A DNA stretch of 64,000 nt from Pikeienuella litoralis. Its GTDB lineage: Bacteria; Pseudomonadota; Alphaproteobacteria; Rhodobacterales; Rhodobacteraceae. Under the pieces are notes generated by a model that was not told the origin of the DNA, did not search any database, and worked only from the letters and a program-made list of their open reading frames with translations. Location of the stretch: assembly GCF_037646705.1 (NCBI RefSeq), contig NZ_JBBHER010000003.1, forward strand, positions 1-64,000. The letters run 5' to 3'. The position numbers were made by a program, and so were the translations under genes. Positions 54,305 to 61,785 of this stretch are shown piece by piece (positions within the stretch are counted from its first letter, which is position 1; each line of letters begins with the position of its first letter).

Positions 54305-54658
54305 TCAGCCCTGACTCTGCTCGGACAGAAGCGCGCGCAGGAGCTGCTCCTCGCTCAGGTCCTCGACCGGCTTGTCGGGGCCATCCTCGCCCATGAGCAT
54401 CGACATCTGATCCTCTTCCGGCTCGTCCACCTCGATATGGCGCTGAATCGCCTCGATCGCCCGCTCCCGAAGGTCGGCGACCGGGATCGTCTCCTCGGCG
54501 ATCTCCCTGAGCGCGACAACCGGGTTCTTGTCGTTGTCGCGGTCCAGCGTGAGAGGCGCGCCGGTGGCGATCTCGCGGGCGCGGTGCGCGGCCAGCATGA
54601 CGAGATCGAAGCGGTTAGGAACCTTGTCTACGCAGTCTTCGACGGTCACGCGGGCCAT
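54305..54658 (-). CDS. rpoZ: DNA-directed RNA polymerase omega subunit
   Basis: Small polymerase subunit that aids beta-prime folding and forms ppGpp site 1. The 117 residues start MARVTVEDCVDKVPNRFDLV, so the N-terminal MAR segment needed for ppGpp binding in E. coli is intact. RAREIATGAPL is the conserved core; the acidic C-terminal tail is longer than in E. coli, as usual in alphaproteobacteria. A good GGAGCG site precedes it. It is separated from rsh only by the reverse-oriented patatin. Confidence 0.95.
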   Translation of the reverse strand: MARVTVEDCVDKVPNRFDLVMLAAHRAREIATGAPLTLDRDNDKNPVVALREIAEETIPVADLRERAIEAIQRHIEVDEPEEDQMSMLMGEDGPDKPVEDLSEEQLLRALLSEQSQG

Positions 54659-54736
54659 GGGCGACGCTCCTTCCGGGGATGTCCTTGAAGCGCAGCCATA
54701 TGGCGCCTTCGCGGCTGGATTGCAAGTGTGACGCCC

Positions 54737-56275
54737 TCACTTCGTCGCTGGCGGCGCGGTCGCCGCCTGCGAGGATGAGGGCGCGCCGGCGAGAGAGAGT
54801 CGGCCCGGCCGGGCCAGCTGATCGCCGACCCGCGGCGCCTCCAGCAGCCAGAACAACAGGTTGTCGCCGAAGACCGCGCTCTTGGTGATGTCGACATGCT
54901 CCTCCGGCAGAAGGAGCACCGACCGGTAGGTCACCGGCGAGCGCAGGCCGAGCGCATAGTCGCCATCCTGCCGCTCGTCGAGGAGTGATGAGGCGCGGAG
55001 GACCACGCCGTCCCCCTCCTCCAGTTTCGTGATCTCGACATGGCCGGTCTCCGGATCGAATTCGACCTCGGCCGGCGTCTCGAATCCGCCGCCGACGACC
55101 AGATAGAGGTCGAGATCCTCCGGCACATCCACCGGCCGGTCCATCGCCCGCTGGAACTGCTCCGCCCGCGCGAGGATCTTTGCGAGATGGCGTTTGGCGC
55201 GCGCGCGCCGGCTCTCGGCGGTGGGCTCGTCGGGCATCAGGATCTTGAGCATGGCGTCCTGCGACGGATCGAGGAGGCCCCATCCGTAGCGGTCCCACAT
55301 GTCCACGTCGAAAAGACTGACGAACTCCGACGATCCCTTGATCCGGACGCGGCGATGCCGGTCGCGCGGGAACATCTCGTAGATGGAGACATGGGTGCTG
55401 AGCAGGGCGGGCTCGTAACTCGGCTGAAACGGCCCCAGCGTCTTGCCGTTGACGAGATTCTCGAACGAAAGCACCGATCCGGTGTTCGGCGGAGCGATGA
55501 AGACGGCGCGGCTGACGTTTTTCGCGCCGGCCCATGTCACCTCCGGCAGCGAGCCGTCCTCCGGCAAGTCCGCATCGCCATACATGAGATAATAGCGCGC
55601 CACGAGGCCGCCCATGGAGTGGGCGATCAGGTCGAACTTCACCTCCCCGGCGTCGTCGGCGTTGAAAACCTTCCGCCTGACATCGCCGACCTGCCGGATC
55701 TTGCGTTTGATGAAATAGTCGAGATCGCTCGCCCCTTCGACGATGTCGCGCCGCCAATCATAGGGGAACTCGAAACTGTCCAGGTTGATCTCGCGCTCGG
55801 TCACCTCCTCCTCGCGGGTTTCCCGGAACCCGAAGCCGCCGGCGATCAGGGTCGAGATCACGCCGCGATAGACGTCGATCTCCACCGGAATGCCGAGAAC
55901 CGAAGCCCGGGCGACGCGGAGCACGCCGTCGGGGCGGACCCCGTCGCGCAGTTCGCGCAGAGGTTCGTCGCCTTCGCCGATGGGCAGCGCGATCAGGCGG
56001 GCGTTCTCGGGGACTTCGGGGTCGACGCTCAAACCGTCCGGGCCGCCCCAGATCACCACGCCGGATCGCTGATCCTCAAGCCTGGAGCCGAGCGTGCCGG
56101 GAATGGAGATCACCGGTCGGCGCGCCTCCGTCTTGAGGCTGGCGGCTGAGTCGTAGAGCGTGTCGAGATCGGGCGGGCTCGGCGTCGGGGCGCATCCGGT
56201 CAGAAATCCGGCCAGGAAGAGGGTGGCGATCAACGCCGCTCCCGCCGCCCGTCCGGTTCGCTCGTATCGCTGCAT
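54737..56275 (-). CDS. LCAT-like alpha/beta-hydrolase lipoprotein
   Basis: Predicted lipid-anchored esterase or acyltransferase of 512 residues. The N-terminus carries a lipoprotein signal with lipobox LTGC (Cys at residue 28). PVISIPGTLGSRLED is the LCAT opening block, SFEFPYDWRRD is the LCAT signature, and the nucleophile Ser lies in LIAHSMGGLVARYY. The C-terminal region (about 380-512) has no domain I recognise. The ATG at 56275 is chosen because it starts the signal peptide. Next to rpoZ and a patatin. Confidence 0.82.
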   Translation of the reverse strand: MQRYERTGRAAGAALIATLFLAGFLTGCAPTPSPPDLDTLYDSAASLKTEARRPVISIPGTLGSRLEDQRSGVVIWGGPDGLSVDPEVPENARLIALPIGEGDEPLRELRDGVRPDGVLRVARASVLGIPVEIDVYRGVISTLIAGGFGFRETREEEVTEREINLDSFEFPYDWRRDIVEGASDLDYFIKRKIRQVGDVRRKVFNADDAGEVKFDLIAHSMGGLVARYYLMYGDADLPEDGSLPEVTWAGAKNVSRAVFIAPPNTGSVLSFENLVNGKTLGPFQPSYEPALLSTHVSIYEMFPRDRHRRVRIKGSSEFVSLFDVDMWDRYGWGLLDPSQDAMLKILMPDEPTAESRRARAKRHLAKILARAEQFQRAMDRPVDVPEDLDLYLVVGGGFETPAEVEFDPETGHVEITKLEEGDGVVLRASSLLDERQDGDYALGLRSPVTYRSVLLLPEEHVDITKSAVFGDNLLFWLLEAPRVGDQLARPGRLSLAGAPSSSQAATAPPATK

Positions 56276-56376
56276 CACCGTGATCCCCCAATCCGGCCCA
56301 CGAGTCCGGCGAGGCCGGCTCATGGAAACGTTAGCAGATTTCCGCGAGACGCCAACCGTCTCGCCGCGACCGGCCG

Positions 56377-56631
56377 TCAGGACCCGCCGGCGCCCCCCGC
56401 GCCGGCGCCGAACCGGTAACTGCCTTCAGGCAGATCGAACGCCGCTTCGAGGTCGCGAACCTGAGAGAAGGAAAGCGTGATGCGGAGCGTTTCGTCCCGG
56501 CGCGGATCATACTGCTCAATCGTTACGCAATCATCGAAGACGTTGACCACCACGTCTTCCTTGAGCGGCGCCTCGCCTTCATCGACGAGGGTGACGACGC
56601 TGGCGTCGAAGTCGTGCTCTATGGTGAACAT
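56377..56631 (-). CDS. small conserved-looking hypothetical protein
   Basis: An 84-residue soluble acidic protein starting MFTIEHDFDASVVTLVDEG and containing FDDCVTIEQYDPRRDETL, which reads like a compact beta-rich domain, followed by LSFSQVRDLEAAFDLPEGSY and a Gly/Ala tail. I recall similar small proteins in Rhodobacterales, sometimes mislabelled phosphomannomutase. It lies 97 bases downstream of the ParA-like gene on the same strand. Function unknown. Confidence 0.7.
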   Translation of the reverse strand: MFTIEHDFDASVVTLVDEGEAPLKEDVVVNVFDDCVTIEQYDPRRDETLRITLSFSQVRDLEAAFDLPEGSYRFGAGAGGAGGS

Positions 56632-56728
56632 GAAAGTCCTCGTTCAGATCTCGCTCGCGCGCCTGCGCCCGCGCCGGCGTGTTCCGGCCGTCGTTCCGAC
56701 CGGGAGATCGGGCCGCCGGCGGCGCATG

Positions 56729-57376
56729 TCAGTCGAGCATCTTCCGGATCGCGGCGGCCAACGCCCTGATTTCATCGGCGGCTTTCGACGATTTGTCGGT
56801 TTCCGTCACGGCGCCGCCATTGGCGAAGGCGGAGGCGAAGGCGATGCGGTTTCCGATCCGCTCCGCCATGAGGTCCGCGCCGTCCGCTGTGAGCCGTTCC
56901 GCCATGTCCTCGATCGCGGCGCCGCGGGGCGGCACCCGGTTCAGCACCACGCGGGCCTCCGCGCCCTGTTTCGCCGCGGCGCGCAGCGTGGCGCGGGTCG
57001 CCCAGACGTCGGGCGCGGACGGTTGCGTGGGCGTGATGACCAGATCGGTTTCGCGAAGAACGCGGTTCAGCATCACGTCCGCGGCGCCGGGACAGTCGAT
57101 CATGATCAGGTCGGCGTCGCGTGCGGCCTTGTCGATGTCGGAGCCGACGCGCCATTCGCTCGATTCGATGAGATCCATATCCGCCGCGCCGCGTCTCTTG
57201 ATCCGCTCGTCCATCCACGAGGTGAGCGAGCGCTGCGGATCTAGGTCGATCAGTCCGACCCGGCGTCTGGCGCCGAGCCCGCCGCCGCCGGTCGCGAAGG
57301 CCACGGCGAGTTGCGTCAGCAATGTCGTCTTGCCGGCGCCGCCTTTTTGCTGAGCGAAAGTCAGAACCTTGGCCAT
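56729..57376 (-). CDS. ParA/MinD-family P-loop ATPase
   Basis: Deviant Walker-A ATPase of 215 residues. The P-loop is QQKGGAGKTTLLTQLA (about 9-24), Walker A-prime is GLIDLDPQRSLTSW, and Walker B is LIMIDCPGAADVM. It is shorter than chromosomal ParA, lacks an N-terminal DNA-binding domain, and no parB lies nearby. It resembles orphan ParA-like proteins that position cell structures. Cargo unknown. Confidence 0.85.
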   Translation of the reverse strand: MAKVLTFAQQKGGAGKTTLLTQLAVAFATGGGGLGARRRVGLIDLDPQRSLTSWMDERIKRRGAADMDLIESSEWRVGSDIDKAARDADLIMIDCPGAADVMLNRVLRETDLVITPTQPSAPDVWATRATLRAAAKQGAEARVVLNRVPPRGAAIEDMAERLTADGADLMAERIGNRIAFASAFANGGAVTETDKSSKAADEIRALAAAIRKMLD

Positions 57377-57981
57377 TGCCGCCTCGCGCGTGTCTGATTG
57401 CGACTGGATAGCAGATCGGGTGAATCACGGCAATTCGGCGACGCCGCGCGATCCGGGCGCTCAGCCGCCCGCGCCGACGGCGGCCGGGGAGGGCGAATGA
57501 AGGCGCGCCCGGTCGCGGGTCCGAGGGGCTGGAGGAGCGATTGGCGCGTCCGTCGCCCGGCCGCGCGGCCGGGCGCGGTTGGCGGCGCGCGACGCGAATC
57601 GCATGCGCGTTCCAGAGAGAGGCGCGTCACAGAGGCGCGGCGGGGGGATGATTCGGGCCCGCCCGGGGGTCTGGCGGCCTCATAACGAATGGCGCTCATG
57701 CGATACGGCGACCGTGTTGCGCTTGATGAGCTGCGCGAGTGGCGGCGGCTTGCGATTTTAACGCATGTCCGTTCACCCGGCCCACCAGGCGCGGTTTTCG
57801 GTTTATTTACCGACGTCGGATGCTTGGTTGGGTGGTTGCTCGACCCTGGGGTGAATCTGGTGAATCGTCCGTTCGTGCTGCATGAATGGATGTTTGGCGC
57901 CATCGGAGCGCCTGTCTCCCTGTGACTCCGTGATTGTTAACTATGAATAATCGGCGATGAGAGGGAGAAGCGACTCGCAGG
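57377..57981. other. gene-poor stretch of about 600 bases
   Basis: I see no convincing gene here. The first 300 bases are very GC-rich and contain a perfect palindrome at 57554-57575. From about 57690 the composition is clearly less GC-rich, with the AT patch TTGTTAACTATGAATAA at 57934-57950, a plausible promoter for the structured RNA that follows. A 78-codon plus-strand frame (57689-57925) has no ribosome site and no recognisable family, so I do not call it. Confidence 0.5.
57554..57575. repeat. perfect 22-base GC palindrome
   Basis: The arm CGCCCGGCCGC is followed directly by its reverse complement, so the stretch could form an 11-base-pair hairpin in RNA or bind a dimeric protein. No T-run follows. 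It lies about 180 bases upstream of the ParA-like gene. May be chance in very GC-rich DNA. Confidence 0.4.
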
Positions 57982-58165
57982 CTGGGCAAACTGATGTAGG
58001 TTAGACGCCACGAACAGCGACGATGGGCCGCGCCCCCTCCACATTAGGTGTTGCCCAGAACCATCCCGCCCCACAACGGGATTGGGAGTCCTGACGGAGC
58101 GGTCCATGAGACCGCCCGACTCGGCGTTCCGGGAAGTGCCCCACACCTGGAACGCCGTTTCACTT
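57982..58165 (+). ncRNA. candidate structured small RNA with terminator-like 3' hairpin
   Basis: Four consecutive helices can be drawn on the plus strand. Helix 1: CTGGGCAA (57982-57989) with TTGCCCAG (58051-58058), extended inside by CTGATGT/ACATTAG (57991-57997/58041-58047). Helix 2: CCATCCCG/CGGGATTGG (58061-58068/58077-58085). Helix 3: GAGTC/GACTC (58086-58090/58118-58122) enclosing GCGGTC/GACCGC. Helix 4: 12 pairs (58122-58133/58146-58157) followed by a T-containing tail. Helices 3 and 4 share base 58122, so one pair must give way. An AT-rich promoter-like patch lies upstream. I could not match it to 6S, SRP, tmRNA or RNase P RNA. Orientation and limits are inferred. Confidence 0.5.
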
Positions 58166-58176
58166 CTGCCGTTTCA

Positions 58177-60093
58177 CTATTGATGATGGCGGCTTTGATC
58201 CTGGGCGTCGTCGGCGTGTCCGCCGCCGTTCCGCTTTCTTTTCAGCGCGACGCGCCGGAGCTCGGCCGCGACGCGGCCGACCCCATGTTGGGTCTTTCGC
58301 CATCTGGAGGGCGCCCAGACGAGCTCCCAGACCGCCAGATACGCCGCCGCGGCCCCAAGGCCCCAGTAGAGCGGCAGGGTCAGCGCCCAGCCGACGAGGC
58401 CGAGACGGTTCCGTCGCCAAAGGCCGAATGCCGCCGCGCAGAGCATGATCGGCAGCACCACGCTCGTCGCCACCGTCAGCATGTCGAAGGCCAGCCCGAC
58501 CCCCATGCCGCGAAAATCCACCCAGAAGCCGGCGAGCGAGATCAGCCAGAGCCACGGCAGCAGCAGATATCCGAGCGCGGCGGAAAGCAGCACGGCGTTG
58601 AAGCCGAGAAACCGCCAAAGCCCGAGATCGGCCAGAAGAGCTCGGGGGCGGCGCATATGCGTCGCCCATGTGGAGAGATACCCTTTCAACCATCGCGATC
58701 TTTGCCGGATCCAGGCGCTCGGGCGGCTGCTCGCCTCCTCATCGGTCAGCGAATCGGAGAGCATGGTCCTCAGGCCGGCGCGCGCCAGCATCATGCCGAG
58801 ATCGGCGTCTTCCGTCACATTGTGGCTGTCCCAGCCGCCGACCGCCTCAAGCGCGCCGCGGCGGATGAACAGCGACGTGCCGCCGAGCGGGATGGGGAGA
58901 TCAAGCCGGAACAGGCCCGGCAGCATGGCGTCGAACCAGCTTGAATATTCAATCTCGAAACAGCGGGTCAGCCAGTTCTCATGCGCGTTGTAGTAACCGA
59001 GCCGCGCCTGGATGCAGGCGACGTCCGCTGGAGTGTCGGCGAACTGGGCCACGATGCGGGTGATCTGGTCCGGCGCGGGCCGATCTTCGGCGTCATAGAC
59101 GCCGATCAAGGCGCCGCGGGTGAAATCCAGCGCGAAGTTCAGCGCCCGCGGCTTGGTGCGCGGCGCGCCGTCGGGCGCGATCAGGATGTCGATATTCGCC
59201 GGCGGCGCGAGCGCCCGCAGCGCCGCAAGCGTCACATCGTCGTCGCTTTCGAGGATCAGCTTGATGTCGAGAAGCTCGGGAGGGTAGTCGAGCGCGGCGA
59301 GAGACTGAAGCAGAAGCGGCGCCGTCTCGGGCTCGCGGTAAAGCGGCACGAGCAGGCTGACGATGGGCGGACGGCGCAGATCGGCGAGCCGCCGCGGCGC
59401 CTGCGTGAGCGCGCGCGCACGCGGCCGGGCGAGAAGCGCGGCGCCCCAGAGCGCCCCGTTGAGCGCCATCACCCCGACCGAGCACCAGAGAAACCCGGCG
59501 AGCGCGATGCTGGGATGGGCCGCGGCGACGACTCCGGCGCCGCCGAGACCTCCAATCGCCGCGGCGCGCTGCCAACGGGCGAACCCCGCCCTGAGGCTTT
59601 CCCCAAGCGGGCGGCGCGCGGCGGAGCGTTCGGCGAGCTGCGGCCCGCATGCGTCAATCAGAGCTCTTGAGATCTCCTGATCCTCGGCCGCGGCGATCGC
59701 GACCGCGGAAGAGCGAAGCGCCGGGTGTTCGGCGGCGCGCTCCGGCGCGGCGGCGACATAGACGACAAGCCCGGATTCAAGCCGCCAGGGCGCGATCCGC
59801 TCCCGGATGAAAAGCTCGATATCGCCGGATTCGATCAGCGCGGAATCGAGCGGCGAGCCTCTCAGGTCCACGAAATCCAGCCCCGCCTGCCGCGCCGCGG
59901 CGGCGGCGACGGCGGATCGGTCCACGCCGCTCCGAACGACGAGGATCTCTCCGATCCGCGCGCGGCTCACCTTTTGCGCCAGAAGCGACCGCGCGAGCGC
60001 GTCACTGTCGATCACGCCTTCCGAAAGCAGGATCTCGCCCAGCTGGCGCCGGTCGCCGCGTAGGTGTTTGACTGCGTCGCCGTCCTTCGCCAT
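58177..60093 (-). CDS. MshEN (c-di-GMP receptor)-glycosyltransferase family 2 fusion, membrane polysaccharide synthase
   Basis: Fusion of 638 residues. Residues about 14-77 carry two MshEN-type motifs: R16-QLG to Q40, and R46-IG to Q69, with the conserved RxLG, G and Q positions; MshEN domains bind c-di-GMP. Two membrane helices (about 178-225) precede a processive GT2 domain: ESDDD (282-286), YDAED (333-337), TED (427-429) and QRSRW (464-468), as in cellulose-synthase-like enzymes. Four or five helices follow (about 488-595). It probably polymerises and exports a surface glycan under c-di-GMP control. A CtrA-type box lies 102 bases upstream. Confidence 0.88.
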   Translation of the reverse strand: MAKDGDAVKHLRGDRRQLGEILLSEGVIDSDALARSLLAQKVSRARIGEILVVRSGVDRSAVAAAAARQAGLDFVDLRGSPLDSALIESGDIELFIRERIAPWRLESGLVVYVAAAPERAAEHPALRSSAVAIAAAEDQEISRALIDACGPQLAERSAARRPLGESLRAGFARWQRAAAIGGLGGAGVVAAAHPSIALAGFLWCSVGVMALNGALWGAALLARPRARALTQAPRRLADLRRPPIVSLLVPLYREPETAPLLLQSLAALDYPPELLDIKLILESDDDVTLAALRALAPPANIDILIAPDGAPRTKPRALNFALDFTRGALIGVYDAEDRPAPDQITRIVAQFADTPADVACIQARLGYYNAHENWLTRCFEIEYSSWFDAMLPGLFRLDLPIPLGGTSLFIRRGALEAVGGWDSHNVTEDADLGMMLARAGLRTMLSDSLTDEEASSRPSAWIRQRSRWLKGYLSTWATHMRRPRALLADLGLWRFLGFNAVLLSAALGYLLLPWLWLISLAGFWVDFRGMGVGLAFDMLTVATSVVLPIMLCAAAFGLWRRNRLGLVGWALTLPLYWGLGAAAAYLAVWELVWAPSRWRKTQHGVGRVAAELRRVALKRKRNGGGHADDAQDQSRHHQ

Positions 60094-60454
60094 CAGCGAC
60101 AGCGGCGCCGGCGCGCCTCTTCTTGAGCCATCGCCCTTCCTCTCTCAGGCTCACGCACTAGCGAACCGGACGGGGAGACGACGAACGAATTTCGTTAAGA
60201 TGCGGTTAATAAAATCCGGAAAATTGCGCTAAATCCGGGCGTTCCGCGGATTGCGGGCGGCGCGCGCATCCCGCGACACGCATGCGGGGAAGTATCGGCG
60301 CAGAGGCTGGGCGACAGTCCGGGACATCAAGCCCGCGCCGCCTGGAGCGGCGAAACCGCCGTCACCGAAAGTCCCGGCGGCGCAGGATCGCGGATCACAG
60401 AGACATGTCGGCGCCCGTCAACGCGCGGCGTGTCGGTCAAATTCAGAAAGGAGT
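60094..60454. other. intergenic region upstream of the MshEN-GT2 gene
   Basis: This 361-base gap holds the AT-rich promoter region of the MshEN-GT2 gene, with a CtrA-type box at 60195-60209 and the AT run TTAATAAAATCC after it. Toward carA the sequence is GC-rich with a short CGGCG/CGCCG hairpin near 60350. No gene is visible. Confidence 0.5.
60195..60209. promoter_or_regulatory. CtrA-type binding box TTAA-N7-TTAA
   Basis: TTAA, seven bases (GATGCGG) and TTAA match the consensus for the alphaproteobacterial cell-cycle and motility regulator CtrA exactly. The box lies 102 bases before the MshEN-GT2 start codon, inside one of the very few AT-rich patches of this window. Binding is inferred from the consensus alone. 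Confidence 0.6.
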
Positions 60455-61594
60455 TCAGCCCATCGAGGCCATGAAGCGCTCGAAGAGATAGTGGCTGTCC
60501 TGTGGCCCGGGGCTCGCTTCGGGGTGATGCTGCACCGAAAAAACCGGCCTGTCCTTCAGCCGAAGCCCGCAATTCGACCCGTCGAAGAGCGACACATGCG
60601 TCTCCACCAGTTCATCGGGAAGCGTTTGCGCGTCGACGGTGAAGCCGTGATTCATCGACGTGATCTCGACCTTCCCGGTGGCCAGCTCGCGCACCGGATG
60701 GTTCGCGCCGTGATGCCCGTGGTTCATCTTGACGGTGCGCGCGCCGAGCGCGAGCGCCAGCATCTGATGGCCGAGGCAGATGCCGAAGATCGGCAGGCCG
60801 GTGTCGAGAAGCTTCCGGATCATCGGCACGGCGTAAACTCCGGTCGCGGCCGGGTCGCCGGGGCCGTTGGAGAGAAACACGCCGTCCGGATGGTGCGCCA
60901 GCACGTCCTCCGCGGTCGCGGTCGCGGGCAGGACGATGATATCGGCGCCGGCGGAGGCGAGATTCCGCAGGATATTGCGCTTCGCGCCGTAGTCGACGGC
61001 GACGACCTTCCGGCGCGCATCCGTGCGCCGCGGAAAGCCGCCCGGCCAGGCCCAGCGCATCTCCTCCCAGTGGTAGGATTGCGCGCAGGTCACCTCCTTC
61101 GCCAGGTCGGCGCCTTCGAGCCCGGCGAACCCGCGCGCCGCCTCGATCAGCGCGTCGGCGTCAGGCGTCTCCCCCGGGGTGTAGCCGATGGCGGCGTGCG
61201 GCATGCCGTGCTGGCGGATCGCGCGCGTCAGGCGCCGCGTGTCGACCCCGCCGATGGCGATGCGCCCGCTTCGCGCCATCCAGGCCGCCAGCGCCTCCGT
61301 CGCCCGCCAGTTCGAGGGGGCGGTCGGATCCATCCGGGTCACCATGCCGAGAGCGGCGGGCCGATCGGACTCCACATCCTCCACGTTGGCGCCGACATTG
61401 CCGATATGCGGAAAGGTGAAGGTGACGATCTGCCTGGCGTAGGAGGGATCGGTCATGATCTCCTGATAGCCGGTCATCGCGGTGTTGAAGCAGAGTTCCC
61501 CCACCGCGACCCCCGTCGCGCCGAAGCCGCGCCCGCGGAACAACGTTCCGTCAGCGAGGGCGAGGCATGCGTCGAGCTGTCGGGGTGCGTTCAT
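60455..61594 (-). CDS. carA: carbamoyl-phosphate synthase small chain
   Basis: Glutaminase subunit that feeds ammonia to CarB for arginine and pyrimidine synthesis; 379 residues. The N-terminal CPSase domain has GELCFNTAMTGYQEIMTDPSY; the class I amidotransferase domain has C273 in PIFGICLGHQML and the His/Glu pair in VQHHPEASPGP. The start at 61594 (MNAPRQL) has no clear ribosome site; an in-frame upstream ATG is possible. carB is not in the window. Confidence 0.94.
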   Translation of the reverse strand: MNAPRQLDACLALADGTLFRGRGFGATGVAVGELCFNTAMTGYQEIMTDPSYARQIVTFTFPHIGNVGANVEDVESDRPAALGMVTRMDPTAPSNWRATEALAAWMARSGRIAIGGVDTRRLTRAIRQHGMPHAAIGYTPGETPDADALIEAARGFAGLEGADLAKEVTCAQSYHWEEMRWAWPGGFPRRTDARRKVVAVDYGAKRNILRNLASAGADIIVLPATATAEDVLAHHPDGVFLSNGPGDPAATGVYAVPMIRKLLDTGLPIFGICLGHQMLALALGARTVKMNHGHHGANHPVRELATGKVEITSMNHGFTVDAQTLPDELVETHVSLFDGSNCGLRLKDRPVFSVQHHPEASPGPQDSHYLFERFMASMG

Positions 61595-61676
61595 GAGCTT
61601 TATCCATGGTGTGAGTCGCTGGAAGCTAGACAAGCTGCGGAACTCCGTCAATGACCAGCGTTGGCTCAGTTAAGTG

Positions 61677-61697
61677 TGATAATTCAACATGTTATCA
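61677..61697. promoter_or_regulatory. possible operator TGATAA-N9-TTATCA between carA and yqeY
   Basis: An inverted repeat of 6-base arms separated by 9 bases lies in an AT-rich patch of the divergent carA/yqeY gap. Centre-to-start distances are about 90 bases to either gene. The symmetric form suggests a dimeric regulator. It does not match the FNR consensus (TTGAT-N4-ATCAA). Confidence 0.35.
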
Positions 61698-61785
61698 TAT
61701 TGTGCAGGATTTGCGAAATTGCGCGGGTTGGGGTAGATTAACGGCTTGAATGTCGCTCTGCGACGCCAACGGGATAATGACAGCC

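Noticed and set aside
57689..57925. 78-codon plus-strand frame in the gene-poor region
   Set aside because: No ribosome site, no family and atypical composition; more likely promoter or leader DNA.
57982..58165. Identification of the structured RNA as 6S RNA
   Set aside because: The helices are consecutive rather than one long rod closed by pairing of both ends, and no conserved 6S central bubble was recognisable.
61677..61697. FNR/FixK box between carA and yqeY
   Set aside because: The arms are TGATAA/TTATCA with 9 bases between, not TTGAT-N4-ATCAA.
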